Position numbers and translations under genes: made by a program
Shown: one piece after another, positions 14,182-21,612 of the stretch
Numbering within the stretch: the first letter of the stretch is position 1
Layout: every line of letters begins with the position of its first letter
The notes under the pieces: model-generated
Database searches by the model: none
Seen by the model: only the letters and a program-made list of their open reading frames with translations
Told to the model about the DNA's origin: nothing
Source of the DNA: CAZVAN01 sp964625245
GTDB lineage: Bacteria; Patescibacteriota; Saccharimonadia; Saccharimonadales; UBA10212
Direction of reading: 5' to 3'
NCBI GenBank assembly: GCA_964625245.1
Contig: CAZVAN010000005.1
Span: 1-40,324 of the forward strand
DNA length: 40,324 nt

Positions 14182-15729
14182 ATGGCTGGCGAGAATCCTT
14201 TTGGAGATCATTCTTGGGAATCCCCGGGAGATGACGGTGGTGAAGGCTGGGCCCGAGACCCGGATACAGTAGACGATATTACAGAATCTTATGGGTATGG
14301 GCAGCCTAGTGCAGCCGAAGAAGAAGATATTCATAACAGCCCAATGCTCATAGAACAAATTGCCACCGAGGTTCGTGATGGGCTAACCGCCTATGGCTGG
14401 ACTGGCGTTGAAGCAATTGATGGACAGAAACTTCTTGAAACGTGCCAAAGACTAGGCATAGCTCCCGAGTCTGACAGAGCTCTTGTGGCACTGGAAGATA
14501 TTGGTTTTTCTATAGAAAAAGACAATTATGAGGCGCGCGTCATGGACGTGCCTCCTTCACTTGAAGAAATTGAGCGCCAAGGCGAAGCCATCGAGAGCAT
14601 AGTGGATTTTCAGAATGAAGCTACAATGGCTGCTTACGCGTTTTTGCGCAGGGGGGTGAGCAGCGATCCGATAATTAACCTACCTTTCTTAAAAGCTGAC
14701 CGTGACTTAATCTTGGCCGATTTGGAAAAAGCCAAACGGATTGAGCCGGAAACCGAAGGTGAAGTTAAACAAAAAATCGCCCAGATAGACGAAATGAACC
14801 AACAACTCAGGATTCTTGAAGAAGTACTAAGCGGTCTGTTGAGCATAGAAGAAGTAACCGAGAGACGAGAAAGAGCATTCCGTAGGATGCATTGGCTGGT
14901 AATCCAAGACTTTATGGCTGCACCCTTGCGGCAATTCCTTGAAGAGCACAAAAAAACTGGTACACCCCTAGACTTTGATTTATTGGCTGGTATTATAGCC
15001 GGCCGTTATATCGATCAAGCCACAGTAACCAAAATAGAGAAGATAGAAACCGAATCGTCCGACCAAGCTGATGCTGATGCGCCTCTAACCCAAGAGGCGG
15101 TAGAAGCCAAGGAAGATACTTTGCAGGAAGTCAACGACGTGGAAACGGCAATGGTGAGGACATACAAGCCGGGGCTTATCGATAAACTTCTGGAAAAACA
15201 GATTGCGGATATGGTGGACCAATCCGGCAAAAGCGAGAGCGAAATAAGAAGGGATGAAACCATGCTTCGTCGGCTGCAACAAGCCAAAGCTCTCTGTAAG
15301 GCAATTTTCCAAAATGATATTACCGATCGCATCTACACCGGCTCGCCAATAACGCCTCTGGAATATGAGATGTTGGAACTTGTTCGGCATAGACTGTATA
15401 TCCACGGTGACGCAGAAGTATTGGATCAGTTTGTACCTTTTTTGCCGGGTAGCCGACTAAGAAAAATTAAAAATCAGGATTTGGACAATGTCTCCCTGTT
15501 TAAGTTTAGCGGACGGTCTAAGCAGGATGTAATTAACGAAATCGACGCTATTATTGTTGAGCACCCCGAGCTTAATAGTGACTACATTGCCAACCTTGTA
15601 GAAGGCTGCGAAATGGGCGTATTGCCACAATCAATGAAAGTGGACCTAGCAATAAACGCCATGAAGGTACTCGAGAAACTGTTTTTTAAAGAGAATCATT
15701 CTGTCAGACGGCTCATCAGCGCAAGCTAA
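14182..15729 (+). CDS. Unknown 515-residue acidic helical protein
   Basis: I do not recognise this protein. There is no signal peptide or membrane segment. Residues 1-55 are acidic and Gly-rich, probably disordered. From about 55 on it is mostly helical, with long charged stretches such as KADRDLILADLEKAKRI and a probable coiled coil at about 175-225. An acidic linker with runs of Asp, Ala and Glu lies at about 290-320, and a second helical domain covers about 325-515. It resembles large hypothetical cytoplasmic proteins often seen in CPR genomes in size and composition only. TATAAT (14169-14174) ends seven bases before the ATG. It is monocistronic and followed by a structured RNA candidate. 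Confidence 0.7.
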   Translation: MAGENPFGDHSWESPGDDGGEGWARDPDTVDDITESYGYGQPSAAEEEDIHNSPMLIEQIATEVRDGLTAYGWTGVEAIDGQKLLETCQRLGIAPESDRALVALEDIGFSIEKDNYEARVMDVPPSLEEIERQGEAIESIVDFQNEATMAAYAFLRRGVSSDPIINLPFLKADRDLILADLEKAKRIEPETEGEVKQKIAQIDEMNQQLRILEEVLSGLLSIEEVTERRERAFRRMHWLVIQDFMAAPLRQFLEEHKKTGTPLDFDLLAGIIAGRYIDQATVTKIEKIETESSDQADADAPLTQEAVEAKEDTLQEVNDVETAMVRTYKPGLIDKLLEKQIADMVDQSGKSESEIRRDETMLRRLQQAKALCKAIFQNDITDRIYTGSPITPLEYEMLELVRHRLYIHGDAEVLDQFVPFLPGSRLRKIKNQDLDNVSLFKFSGRSKQDVINEIDAIIVEHPELNSDYIANLVEGCEMGVLPQSMKVDLAINAMKVLEKLFFKENHSVRRLISAS

Positions 15730-15734
15730 TAGGC

Positions 15735-15763
15735 TTGCAATAGATATTAGCTTGGGGTATAAA
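15735..15763 (+). promoter_or_regulatory. Promoter for a candidate small RNA
   Basis: TTGCAA (15735-15740) and TATAAA (15758-15763) with 17 bases between them. No open frame follows before a strong terminator at 15882-15915, so the product would be an RNA of roughly 146 bases. Confidence 0.5.
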
Positions 15764-15769
15764 GGTATT

Positions 15770-15915
15770 CATGGTTCGGAATCGCAATTACTTTATTACA
15801 TCCATTATGCTCGCTCGTCGAGCTAGTGCTGTAGTGTAAGTAATACATTTCGTTCCACCAACAAAGAAGCAAAAAATTACTCGGACTGCAGCACCAAAGC
15901 TGCAGTCCGTTTTTT
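15770..15915 (+). ncRNA. Candidate structured small RNA
   Basis: Between a two-box promoter and an intrinsic terminator lies a long imperfect hairpin. ATTACTT (15787-15793) pairs with AAGTAAT (15838-15844), TATTACA (15794-15800) pairs with TGTAGTG (15830-15836), and the apical GCTCG/CGAGC encloses CTCGT. One T bulges on the 3' side. I find no SRP, 6S or RNase P signature. It could be a small regulatory RNA, or the 3' UTR of the 515-residue gene if the promoter is not used. Confidence 0.45.
15882..15915 (+). terminator. Intrinsic terminator
   Basis: A perfect ten-pair stem CGGACTGCAG/CTGCAGTCCG with loop CACCAAAG followed by six T. One of the strongest terminators in the window. Confidence 0.9.
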
Positions 15916-15917
15916 GT

Positions 15918-15973
15918 TACCCCACCGCTAGGCTTGTATAGCAAGCACCGCGAAAGAGCCTAGCGGTGGGGTA
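15918..15973. repeat. 17-bp inverted repeat at the left edge of the GC-rich islet
   Basis: TACCCCACCGCTAGGCT (15918-15934) is perfectly repeated in inverted orientation at 15957-15973 around a 22-base spacer. It begins three bases after the preceding terminator's T tract and marks the change from typical to GC-rich sequence. There is no T tract after it. Confidence 0.8.
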
Positions 15974-16070
15974 GTAAGCTGCCACAATCGGCACCCCCAA
16001 GTACCAAATACACCGCTCAACTGCAGTCTGTAGTTGGGTAAACAATCAAACGAGGAAAGGAGCCCGAGAC

Positions 16071-16253
16071 GTGCCCAAGGCTGCCAAAACCGACCCGCGG
16101 TTCGTGCGCTGTGCCGGGATGCTCGTGGACAAGAAGGACCACAAGAAGCTGCTTCGGCAGCTGAAGGCTCGCTACCCAAAGCGCGTCGTGGATCGTGAGC
16201 TCGGATCTGCACTCAAGAAGGTCCGCGCCCATCGTCAGAGCCTCGCCGCCTAG
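16071..16253 (+). CDS. Small basic protein of foreign codon usage
   Basis: A 60-residue protein, GTG start, with AAAGGAG eight bases upstream. It is strongly basic (many Lys and Arg, for example DKKDHKKLLRQLKARYPK) and helical; no family is recognised. Codon third positions are about 78 percent G or C by my count, unlike flanking genes. Together with the next gene it forms a pair of GTG-start, Shine-Dalgarno-led genes in a GC-rich islet of about 0.75 kb bounded by large inverted repeats. The pattern suggests transfer from a GC-rich bacterium or phage, or a chimeric assembly join. Size and charge fit a small nucleic-acid-binding phage protein, but that is only inference. Confidence 0.6.
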   Translation: MPKAAKTDPRFVRCAGMLVDKKDHKKLLRQLKARYPKRVVDRELGSALKKVRAHRQSLAA

Positions 16254-16283
16254 TCGTTCCAACATCAAGGAAAGGGATTCGCC

Positions 16284-16595
16284 GTGGATAGCCCGCAGGA
16301 ACTCGCTGATGAAGTCGTTGTCCTGTACCGTGAGGGCAACATGGAGGCGTACTACGTCAAGCTCGACGAGCTGAAGTTCAGCTGCAACGAAGAGTGCGAC
16401 TGGAAGCACTGCCTGCGCGAAGCCGGCATGCCGGCTGCAATGATGGAACGCTCCGCCGATCAACTGAAGTCCGGAGACGTGTGTGCCGCGCGCGACACGT
16501 TTGGGCGCGCGCAGCGCTTCTTCGGCAGTTGCGTTCAGCAACTCGACGGGCACTACAACCTGTCGCCTCAGCTGGAGCTGGCCTCCGCCGCCTGA
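16284..16595 (+). CDS. Small acidic Cys-containing protein of foreign codon usage
   Basis: A 103-residue protein starting with GTG after AAGGAAAGG. It is helical and acidic, with five cysteines in the spacing SCNEECDWKHC, then CAARD and SCVQQ. This could bind metal or form disulfides. The pattern of paired helices (YREGNMEAYYVKLDEL, ARDTFGRAQRFFGSC) looks TPR-like, but I do not recognise a family. Third positions are about 80 percent G or C by my count. It lies 31 bases after the basic gene and is followed by a large GC-rich hairpin at 16641-16682, so the two form a small self-contained transcription unit. Confidence 0.6.
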   Translation: MDSPQELADEVVVLYREGNMEAYYVKLDELKFSCNEECDWKHCLREAGMPAAMMERSADQLKSGDVCAARDTFGRAQRFFGSCVQQLDGHYNLSPQLELASAA

Positions 16596-16640
16596 ATCTT
16601 CGCGAATCTTCTCGCATTCACGAAAGTTCAGCCATAGGCT

Positions 16641-16682
16641 TGCGGCCGACCGTGGGTACATCCGTACCTGCGGTCGGCCGCA
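16641..16682 (+). terminator. GC-rich hairpin ending the foreign islet
   Basis: TGCGGCCGACCG pairs perfectly with CGGTCGGCCGCA, with an inner GGTAC/GTACC stem around ATCC. There is no T run, as in many terminators of GC-rich organisms. It marks the right edge of the islet; typical sequence resumes about 20 bases later. Confidence 0.75.
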
Positions 16683-16725
16683 CTCGAGAGCTCTTTCCTC
16701 GTTCTCATTCTGATATTCTTATTAC

Positions 16726-16893
16726 ATGAACAAAGGTCTAATGTGGATTAGCATCACCGTCGGCGGCCTTATAGGCTCGTATATTCCAGTTCTGTTTGGT
16801 TCGGGTAGCCTGTCGGGTTGGAGTATTCTGGGCGGCGGTGTTGGAGGGCTGGCTGGGATATGGGCAGCTGTGAAGCTAAACGGCTATATATAG
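16726..16893 (+). CDS. Small Gly-rich two-helix membrane protein
   Basis: A 55-residue protein beginning MNKGLMWISITVGGLIGSYI and continuing with PVLFGSGSLSGWSILGGGVG and a second hydrophobic stretch ending KLNGYI. The two Gly-rich helices (about residues 6-23 and 32-48) recall the small GlsB/YeaQ-type membrane proteins, but the match is not certain. TATTCT at 16714-16719 ends six bases before the ATG, in line with the leaderless rule of this genome. It lies directly right of the GC-rich islet and ends 19 bases before the trehalase-like gene, so it may be the first gene of that transcript. Confidence 0.6.
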   Translation: MNKGLMWISITVGGLIGSYIPVLFGSGSLSGWSILGGGVGGLAGIWAAVKLNGYI

Positions 16894-16912
16894 ATTGACG
16901 GCATAAGCATCA

Positions 16913-18202
16913 TTGGCCTACTCTGAAAGTGTGACGATACCCCAAACACCAAAACTTAACGCTAAACTTACCCAACTTCTTAAAAAGCCCTATGAACAGC
17001 TATTGCCGGCTGATGTAGTTGAAGCGCGTGATTATATCAAAAACTACTGGCCTACACTCGTTAGAGAAAATAAATCTGACGACGACAGTCTAATCGGCCA
17101 ACCTCACCCGTACCTAGTACCGGCGCATGAGCCGGGCCACGAATTTGATTTTAACGAGCTGTATTACTGGGACAGTTACTTCATGTGCCAGGGTCTGCTG
17201 GACGAGGACCACAAAGAGCTGGTAATCGGCATATTGGAAGACTTACTAAGCACATTTGAACGCTTTAAAATTATCCCTAACGCCTCGAGAACGTATCTGA
17301 TGGGCCGCAGTCAGCCGCCGCTTCTGACCAGCTTTATTCTGGACGTTTATAAAACTTACAAAATGGATAAAACCTGGCTGGCACGAGCTATTAGAATTGC
17401 TCAGGACGAGTACAAAACGGTGTGGATGGGCACACAAAAACCCAACGCCCGGCAAGTTTACGAGGGCCTGAGCCGCTACTATGACATTAACTACTTAAAC
17501 GATCTTGCCGAAGCCGAAAGCGGCTGGGATCTTAACCCTCGCTTTGGCCGCAAAGCCCTAAATTTTTTACCAATTGACCTAAACAGTTTGCTCTACAAAT
17601 ATGAGCGCGATTTCGCCTACGCCGAACGGGTGCTTGGAGTCGAAGCCGCCGCTGTTATCTGGGAGCAGGCTGCCCACAAACGCAAGATGACCATGAACTC
17701 CCTTATGTGGAGCGAGCTGCGTGATTTTTATTACGACTATGACTTTACTAAAAAACGTCGGGGCAACGTTGATTCGCTGGCGGCCTATTTCACCATGTGG
17801 GCTGGCGTAGCCAGTGAGAAGCAAGCCGCTAAGCTGGTTAATAATTTGCGGCGGTTCGAGCAAAGAGGCGGTCTGGCAACTACTGACCAGCAATTCGGCC
17901 AGTTGGTTCCCGGCGGTTTACCTACTCAATGGGCCTACCCTAACGGTTGGGCACCGCTGCATTTGATTGTAGTGCGTGGACTCCAAAAATATGGCTACCA
18001 AGAGGAAGCCAGAAAAATTGCCCTGAAATGGGTGTGCACCAATCTGAATTGGTTTAAAAAACACGGCGTATTTTTAGAAAAATATAACGTAGTACAGCCT
18101 GAAAAACCACCCATGAAAGGGCTATATCCGTCGCAGACCGGATTTGGCTGGACCAACGCAGTCTTTGAACTCTTCTGCGAAGAGTTTATCGACAAAAACT
18201 AG
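16913..18202 (+). CDS. GH37 trehalase-like glycoside hydrolase with altered active site
   Basis: A 429-residue cytoplasmic protein with the (alpha/alpha)6 barrel pattern of GH37 trehalases. Signature 1 is recognisable as FNELYYWDSYF, signature 2 as QWAYPNGWAP (about residue 339), the acid-catalyst segment as ESGWDLNPRF (about 202-211), and the end as GFGWTNAVFEL. The catalytic Asp of SGWD is kept. Two changes stand out: the D of the family QWD is A, and the Glu in the family GGGEYPxQxGFGWTN is Leu (GLYPSQTGFGWTN), the position usually given as the base. It may act on another disaccharide or be inactive. The start is uncertain: TTG 16913 or GTG 16931, without a clear ribosome site. tRNA-Val follows. 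Confidence 0.85.
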   Translation: MAYSESVTIPQTPKLNAKLTQLLKKPYEQLLPADVVEARDYIKNYWPTLVRENKSDDDSLIGQPHPYLVPAHEPGHEFDFNELYYWDSYFMCQGLLDEDHKELVIGILEDLLSTFERFKIIPNASRTYLMGRSQPPLLTSFILDVYKTYKMDKTWLARAIRIAQDEYKTVWMGTQKPNARQVYEGLSRYYDINYLNDLAEAESGWDLNPRFGRKALNFLPIDLNSLLYKYERDFAYAERVLGVEAAAVIWEQAAHKRKMTMNSLMWSELRDFYYDYDFTKKRRGNVDSLAAYFTMWAGVASEKQAAKLVNNLRRFEQRGGLATTDQQFGQLVPGGLPTQWAYPNGWAPLHLIVVRGLQKYGYQEEARKIALKWVCTNLNWFKKHGVFLEKYNVVQPEKPPMKGLYPSQTGFGWTNAVFELFCEEFIDKN

Positions 18203-18254
18203 ACTATAATAAACTTACAACCAGTAGGTTTGCAGGGTGTCTCACGCGACTCGG

Positions 18255-18331
18255 GGGCAATTAGCTCAGTTGGCTAGAGCGCAGCATTCACATTGCTGAA
18301 GTCACAGGTTCGAGTCCTGTATTGCCCACCA
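18255..18331 (+). tRNA. tRNA-Val (CAC)
   Basis: Complete cloverleaf of 77 bases: acceptor GGGCAAT/ATTGCCC, D arm GCTC/GAGC, anticodon stem CAGCA/TGCTG with loop TTCACAT (anticodon CAC, reading GUG), T arm ACAGG/CCTGT with loop TTCGAGT, discriminator A and an encoded CCA. TATAAT at 18205-18210 lies upstream. Confidence 0.97.
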
Positions 18332-18349
18332 CGTCACAGAATACTTCAG

Positions 18350-18437
18350 CCTTACTCAAAATTTGGCGAAATGAATCCGCCAAATTTAGTAAGGCCTGCG
18401 TAACTGTTCCTCTCAAATTCAAATAAATTTGAATTTG
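18350..18437 (+). other. Two strong hairpins between tRNA-Val and the HIT gene
   Basis: The first (18350-18394) pairs CCTTACT and AAATTTGGCG with CGCCAAATTT and AGTAAGG with a small bulge. The second (18414-18437) pairs CAAATTCAAAT with ATTTGAATTTG around AA. Neither has a T tract. They may process or protect the tRNA 3' end, or act on the minus strand. Confidence 0.55.
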
Positions 18438-18456
18438 GGTAAAATGACTACAGGAT

Positions 18457-18828
18457 ATGAAAGATTTACCAACGCCACCAGCCGAGGCCATAATTTTTGA
18501 AGACGATAAACTTTATGTTTGTTTGGCCTCGTTCCCGCTGACCCGCGGCCACAGCGTGGTTGTTTGGAAAAAGAAGGTAAAAGACCTAAACCTGTTAGAA
18601 CGTGAAGACTACGAACACCTGATGGACATCGTTGAACTAGCCCGCAAAGCAATTATGAAAACGCTGCTGCTAGAGAAAGTCTATTTACTCTATCTTGATG
18701 AAACCAAACACGTACACTGGCATCTGGTGCCGCGATACAAGGAGCAGGGGATTACAGTTTTGAACCATAACGCCGAGGAGTTGGAAGATTTTCACCTGGC
18801 CGGAAAAATCAAAAAGAACTGGAAGTAG
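18457..18828 (+). CDS. HIT family hydrolase
   Basis: A 123-residue HIT-superfamily protein. The catalytic histidine triad is present as HVHWHLVPRY near residues 88-97, and the N-terminal half has the family pattern FEDDKLYVCLASFPLTRGHSVVV. HIT proteins hydrolyse or transfer nucleotidyl groups, such as dinucleoside polyphosphates or AMP-lysine adducts, in the cytoplasm. TAAAAT (18440-18445) ends 11 bases before the ATG. The Nudix gene starts one base after its stop, so the two nucleotide-hydrolysing enzymes are an operon; a shared housecleaning role is likely. Confidence 0.9.
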   Translation: MKDLPTPPAEAIIFEDDKLYVCLASFPLTRGHSVVVWKKKVKDLNLLEREDYEHLMDIVELARKAIMKTLLLEKVYLLYLDETKHVHWHLVPRYKEQGITVLNHNAEELEDFHLAGKIKKNWK

Positions 18829-18829
18829 T

Positions 18830-19288
18830 ATGGCTGAACCCAAATTTATACCCAAAGACGGACAGGTGGACTATACGAATATCCGCTATGCGCCGGTGGT
18901 TAATACTGTAGTAACCAAGGACGGTAAAGTTCTACTAGTCCAGAGGAGTCAGGAACTAAGGCTTTATCCCGGCTTTTGGAACGGCATCTCCGGATTCCTA
19001 GATGATAAGCAGAGCATTGAAGAAAAAGTAGGCGAGGAACTTAGGGATGAGCTAGGGATAGAACAGGCCAACATACTCAAGCTAGACAGAGGGCATCCAT
19101 TCATTCAAGAGGCTCCCGAATACGATAAGACGTGGTTGGTCGTGCCAGTGTTAGTAGAAATTAATACCGATATGGTTGGAATTGACTGGGAGGCAAGCCA
19201 AGCTAAGTGGTTTGAGCCAAGTGAACTTAAAAAACTGAACTTACTTCCTGGGTTTGAGACAGTAATAGCACAACTTCTAGACATATAA
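18830..19288 (+). CDS. Nudix hydrolase
   Basis: A 152-residue Nudix protein. The N-terminal strand YAPVVNTVVTKDGKVLLVQRS leads to GFWNGISGFLDD, and the Nudix helix reads SIEEKVGEELRDELGIE. The consensus REUxEExGU appears as EELRDELGI: the first Arg is Glu, and the metal-binding acidic pair is D-E, which should still hold metal. The substrate is unknown; the fold with WLVVPVLVEI and AKWFEPSEL resembles NTP or dihydroneopterin-type pyrophosphatases in general terms. It starts one base after the HIT gene and is probably translated from the same mRNA. metG follows with its own -10 box. Confidence 0.85.
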   Translation: MAEPKFIPKDGQVDYTNIRYAPVVNTVVTKDGKVLLVQRSQELRLYPGFWNGISGFLDDKQSIEEKVGEELRDELGIEQANILKLDRGHPFIQEAPEYDKTWLVVPVLVEINTDMVGIDWEASQAKWFEPSELKKLNLLPGFETVIAQLLDI

Positions 19289-19338
19289 ACGACTCGGAAG
19301 TTCCCTGTTCAACTCGTACTAGGCTACAATATAAGTTG

Positions 19339-20790
19339 ATGAGTAAGTTCTATATCACAACCTCGATTCCCTATGTCAACGCCGAACCGCACGTTGGTTT
19401 TGCTATGGAACTGGTCCAGGCCGATGTTCTGGCACGCTATGCTCGCCAGCAAAAAGTGCCAACCCTTTTTACGACTGGCACCGATGAGCACGGCGGAAAA
19501 ATTGCCGAAAAAGCAGCCGAGGCAAAGCAGACTCCACTGCAGTTCGCCAACCAGCTAAGCGACAGCTTCAGGCAGGTATTGCCGCTGCTGAATATTAGCA
19601 ATGATCGTTTTATCCGTACTACCGATAAAGACCACGAACAGCGGGCTCAGCAGATTTGGAAGAACCTAGCCAAATATATTTATAAAGGCAGCTACGTTGG
19701 CTGGTATTGTACCGGTGACGAGGCCTATTTTTCGGAGCAGGTGGTTAAAGAGAATAAAGGCATCTGTCCGGTTCACAACCGGCCTTATGAGAAACTTGAA
19801 GAAGAGAATTACTTCTTTAAACTTAGCGCCTTCACCGATCAGGTTAAAAAAAGCATAGACAGTGATGAGTTCCGGGTAGTCCCTGAAATCCGAAAAAACG
19901 AAATCATGAGCGTTATTAACGAAGGCCTGGAAGATATCAGCATCAGTCGCCCCAAAGAGAAAATTAGCTGGGGCATACCAGTCCCGGGTGATACTACACA
20001 AGTAATGTATGTCTGGTTCGAGGCGCTGATGAACTACATCACGGTCCTCGGCTACCCTGACAGCGCTGATTTTAAAAATTTCTGGCCGGCAGATGTCCAA
20101 ATTGTTGGCAAAGACATTCTGCGCTTCCACGCCGCAATCTGGCCGGGCATGCTGCTTGGGCTGGGTCTGCCACTGCCAAAACTTTTGTACGTACACGGCT
20201 TTATTACGGTGGACGACAAGAAGATGAGTAAAACTCTGGGCAATGTTGTGGCACCGAAAGACATAGTTAGCAAATATGGCGCCGATGCCTTCCGCTACTT
20301 TTTCCTTCGACATATACCAAGCCACGGTGATGGAGACTTTAACTGGGAGCGCATGGAAGCGGCTTATAACTCTGAGTTGGCTGACCAACTAGGCAATGCC
20401 GTATCTCGTACGGCCGCCATGATCCAGCAATATCAACAGGGAATAATTGGTGATATTCCGGAACCCGGCCATGACATTGGTCCGTATGAACAGGCCATGG
20501 GAGACTGCCGATTTGATGTGGCACTTGCCGAAGTCTGGGAGCAGGTAAAAGGCCTCAATCAATACATTGAGGAACAAAAGCCATGGGAGATTGTCAAAAC
20601 CGGTGATCAGGATTTCCTGCGGGAAACACTGGCTTATATGTGCGGCTCGCTGCTTGGAATTGCCAACCTTCTAACGCCGTTTATGCCCGAAACTGCCGAG
20701 AAGATAAAGGGCGTCTTTGCCAGCGGTATACTAAAGCCTTTGCCGGGCTCACTTTTTCCCAAAGACGAAAAGCCAAAAAGCCAAAAGTAG
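19339..20790 (+). CDS. metG: Methionyl-tRNA synthetase
   Basis: A 483-residue class I synthetase charging tRNA-Met with methionine. The HIGH-type motif is PHVGF (about residues 16-20) in the usual YVNAEPHVG context, and the second nucleotide motif is KKMSKTLGN (about residue 295). The anticodon-binding helical domain fills the C-terminus and there is no appended dimerisation domain, so this is a compact form. The connective insertion has one Cys and His (ICPVHN) where zinc-binding relatives have knuckles; metal binding looks degenerate. TACAAT (19325-19330) ends eight bases before ATG 19339; a TTG lies just upstream. tatD follows after six bases, the usual metG-tatD pairing. Confidence 0.96.
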   Translation: MSKFYITTSIPYVNAEPHVGFAMELVQADVLARYARQQKVPTLFTTGTDEHGGKIAEKAAEAKQTPLQFANQLSDSFRQVLPLLNISNDRFIRTTDKDHEQRAQQIWKNLAKYIYKGSYVGWYCTGDEAYFSEQVVKENKGICPVHNRPYEKLEEENYFFKLSAFTDQVKKSIDSDEFRVVPEIRKNEIMSVINEGLEDISISRPKEKISWGIPVPGDTTQVMYVWFEALMNYITVLGYPDSADFKNFWPADVQIVGKDILRFHAAIWPGMLLGLGLPLPKLLYVHGFITVDDKKMSKTLGNVVAPKDIVSKYGADAFRYFFLRHIPSHGDGDFNWERMEAAYNSELADQLGNAVSRTAAMIQQYQQGIIGDIPEPGHDIGPYEQAMGDCRFDVALAEVWEQVKGLNQYIEEQKPWEIVKTGDQDFLRETLAYMCGSLLGIANLLTPFMPETAEKIKGVFASGILKPLPGSLFPKDEKPKSQK

Positions 20791-20796
20791 TCGGCC

Positions 20797-21612
20797 ATGG
20801 AGTATATAGACACTCATTGCCACCCGCATTTTGACGATTTTTTACCCGACCCGGAAAAAATACTAGCTGACGCCGCAGAGGCTGGGGTCGGTCGGATGAT
20901 TGCCGTTGGTACGACTCTGGCCGACAGCCAAAAGGCCATAGACTTTGCCGGAGCCCATAAGAATGTATGGGCCAGCGCTGGTGTTCATCCGCACGACGCA
21001 GCAGCCTTCTTGGCTGATGCCACCAGTCCCGAGAAGCTAAAACAATTACTTAACAAGTCAAGTACTCACACCCCAAAAAATAAATTTTCCGGGGGCCCCA
21101 TTGTAGCCATCGGCGAAATTGGCCTGGATTTTTATAAAAATTATTCGCCAAAGCAGGATCAGATTGATTGCTTGAAGCGACAAATTGAAATTGGCCTGCC
21201 GCTGGGCTTGCCGTTCATTTTTCATATTCGAGACGCCTGGGATGACTTTTGGCCACTGTTTGATAGCTACTCGGGCATTAAGGGCGTAATTCACAGCTTT
21301 AGTAGCAACGAGCAACAGCTGGAAAATGCCCTGACTCGTGATTTATATATAGGCCTAAATGGCATCATGACTTTTACTAAAGACGGGTCACAGCTAGAAG
21401 CAGCCAAGGAAGCTCCATTGAATAAAATGCTACTGGAAACCGACGCGCCGTTTCTAACGCCAAAACCATTCCGCGGCCAAACCTGCGAGCCTAAGCACAT
21501 AGTTACGGTAGCCGAGTTTTTGGCTGAACTGAGGGGCGAGGAGCTAGAAGAACTAGCCACGGCGACAACCACCAATGCCGTTGAGCTTTTCGGACTGGAC
21601 CAGCATGAATAA
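20797..21612 (+). CDS. TatD family metal-dependent hydrolase
   Basis: A 271-residue TIM-barrel hydrolase. Family metal ligands are visible: DTHCHPHF at the N-terminus, GVHPHD, AIGEIGLDFY, FHIRD, IHSFS and the late LLETDAPFLTP. TatD proteins act as 3'-5' exonucleases or deoxyribonucleases in DNA repair and quality control. It sits in the metG-tatD pair six bases after metG. The loop between GVHPHD and AIGEIG is lengthened by about 15 residues (around QLLNKSSTHTPKNK); its DNA contains an inverted copy of the genome's 18-base palindromic element, so a repeat appears to have entered the coding sequence in frame. The end overlaps the next gene by eight bases. Confidence 0.92.
   Translation: MEYIDTHCHPHFDDFLPDPEKILADAAEAGVGRMIAVGTTLADSQKAIDFAGAHKNVWASAGVHPHDAAAFLADATSPEKLKQLLNKSSTHTPKNKFSGGPIVAIGEIGLDFYKNYSPKQDQIDCLKRQIEIGLPLGLPFIFHIRDAWDDFWPLFDSYSGIKGVIHSFSSNEQQLENALTRDLYIGLNGIMTFTKDGSQLEAAKEAPLNKMLLETDAPFLTPKPFRGQTCEPKHIVTVAEFLAELRGEELEELATATTTNAVELFGLDQHE
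21047..21064. repeat. Palindromic element copy 3, inside tatD
   Basis: TACTTAACAAGTCAAGTA, the exact reverse complement of bases 2-19, lies in the tatD coding region and encodes part of a loop not needed for the fold. Confidence 0.65.

Noticed and set aside
14149..14358. Minus-strand frame over the start of the 515-residue gene
   Set aside because: It lies antisense to a well-supported leaderless gene start and has no recognisable protein sequence.
16378..16729. Other long frames overlapping the 103-residue gene in the GC-rich islet
   Set aside because: GC-rich DNA gives long open frames by chance. The GTG frame at 16284 has the ribosome site, matching G/C-rich third positions and the correct distance to the previous gene.
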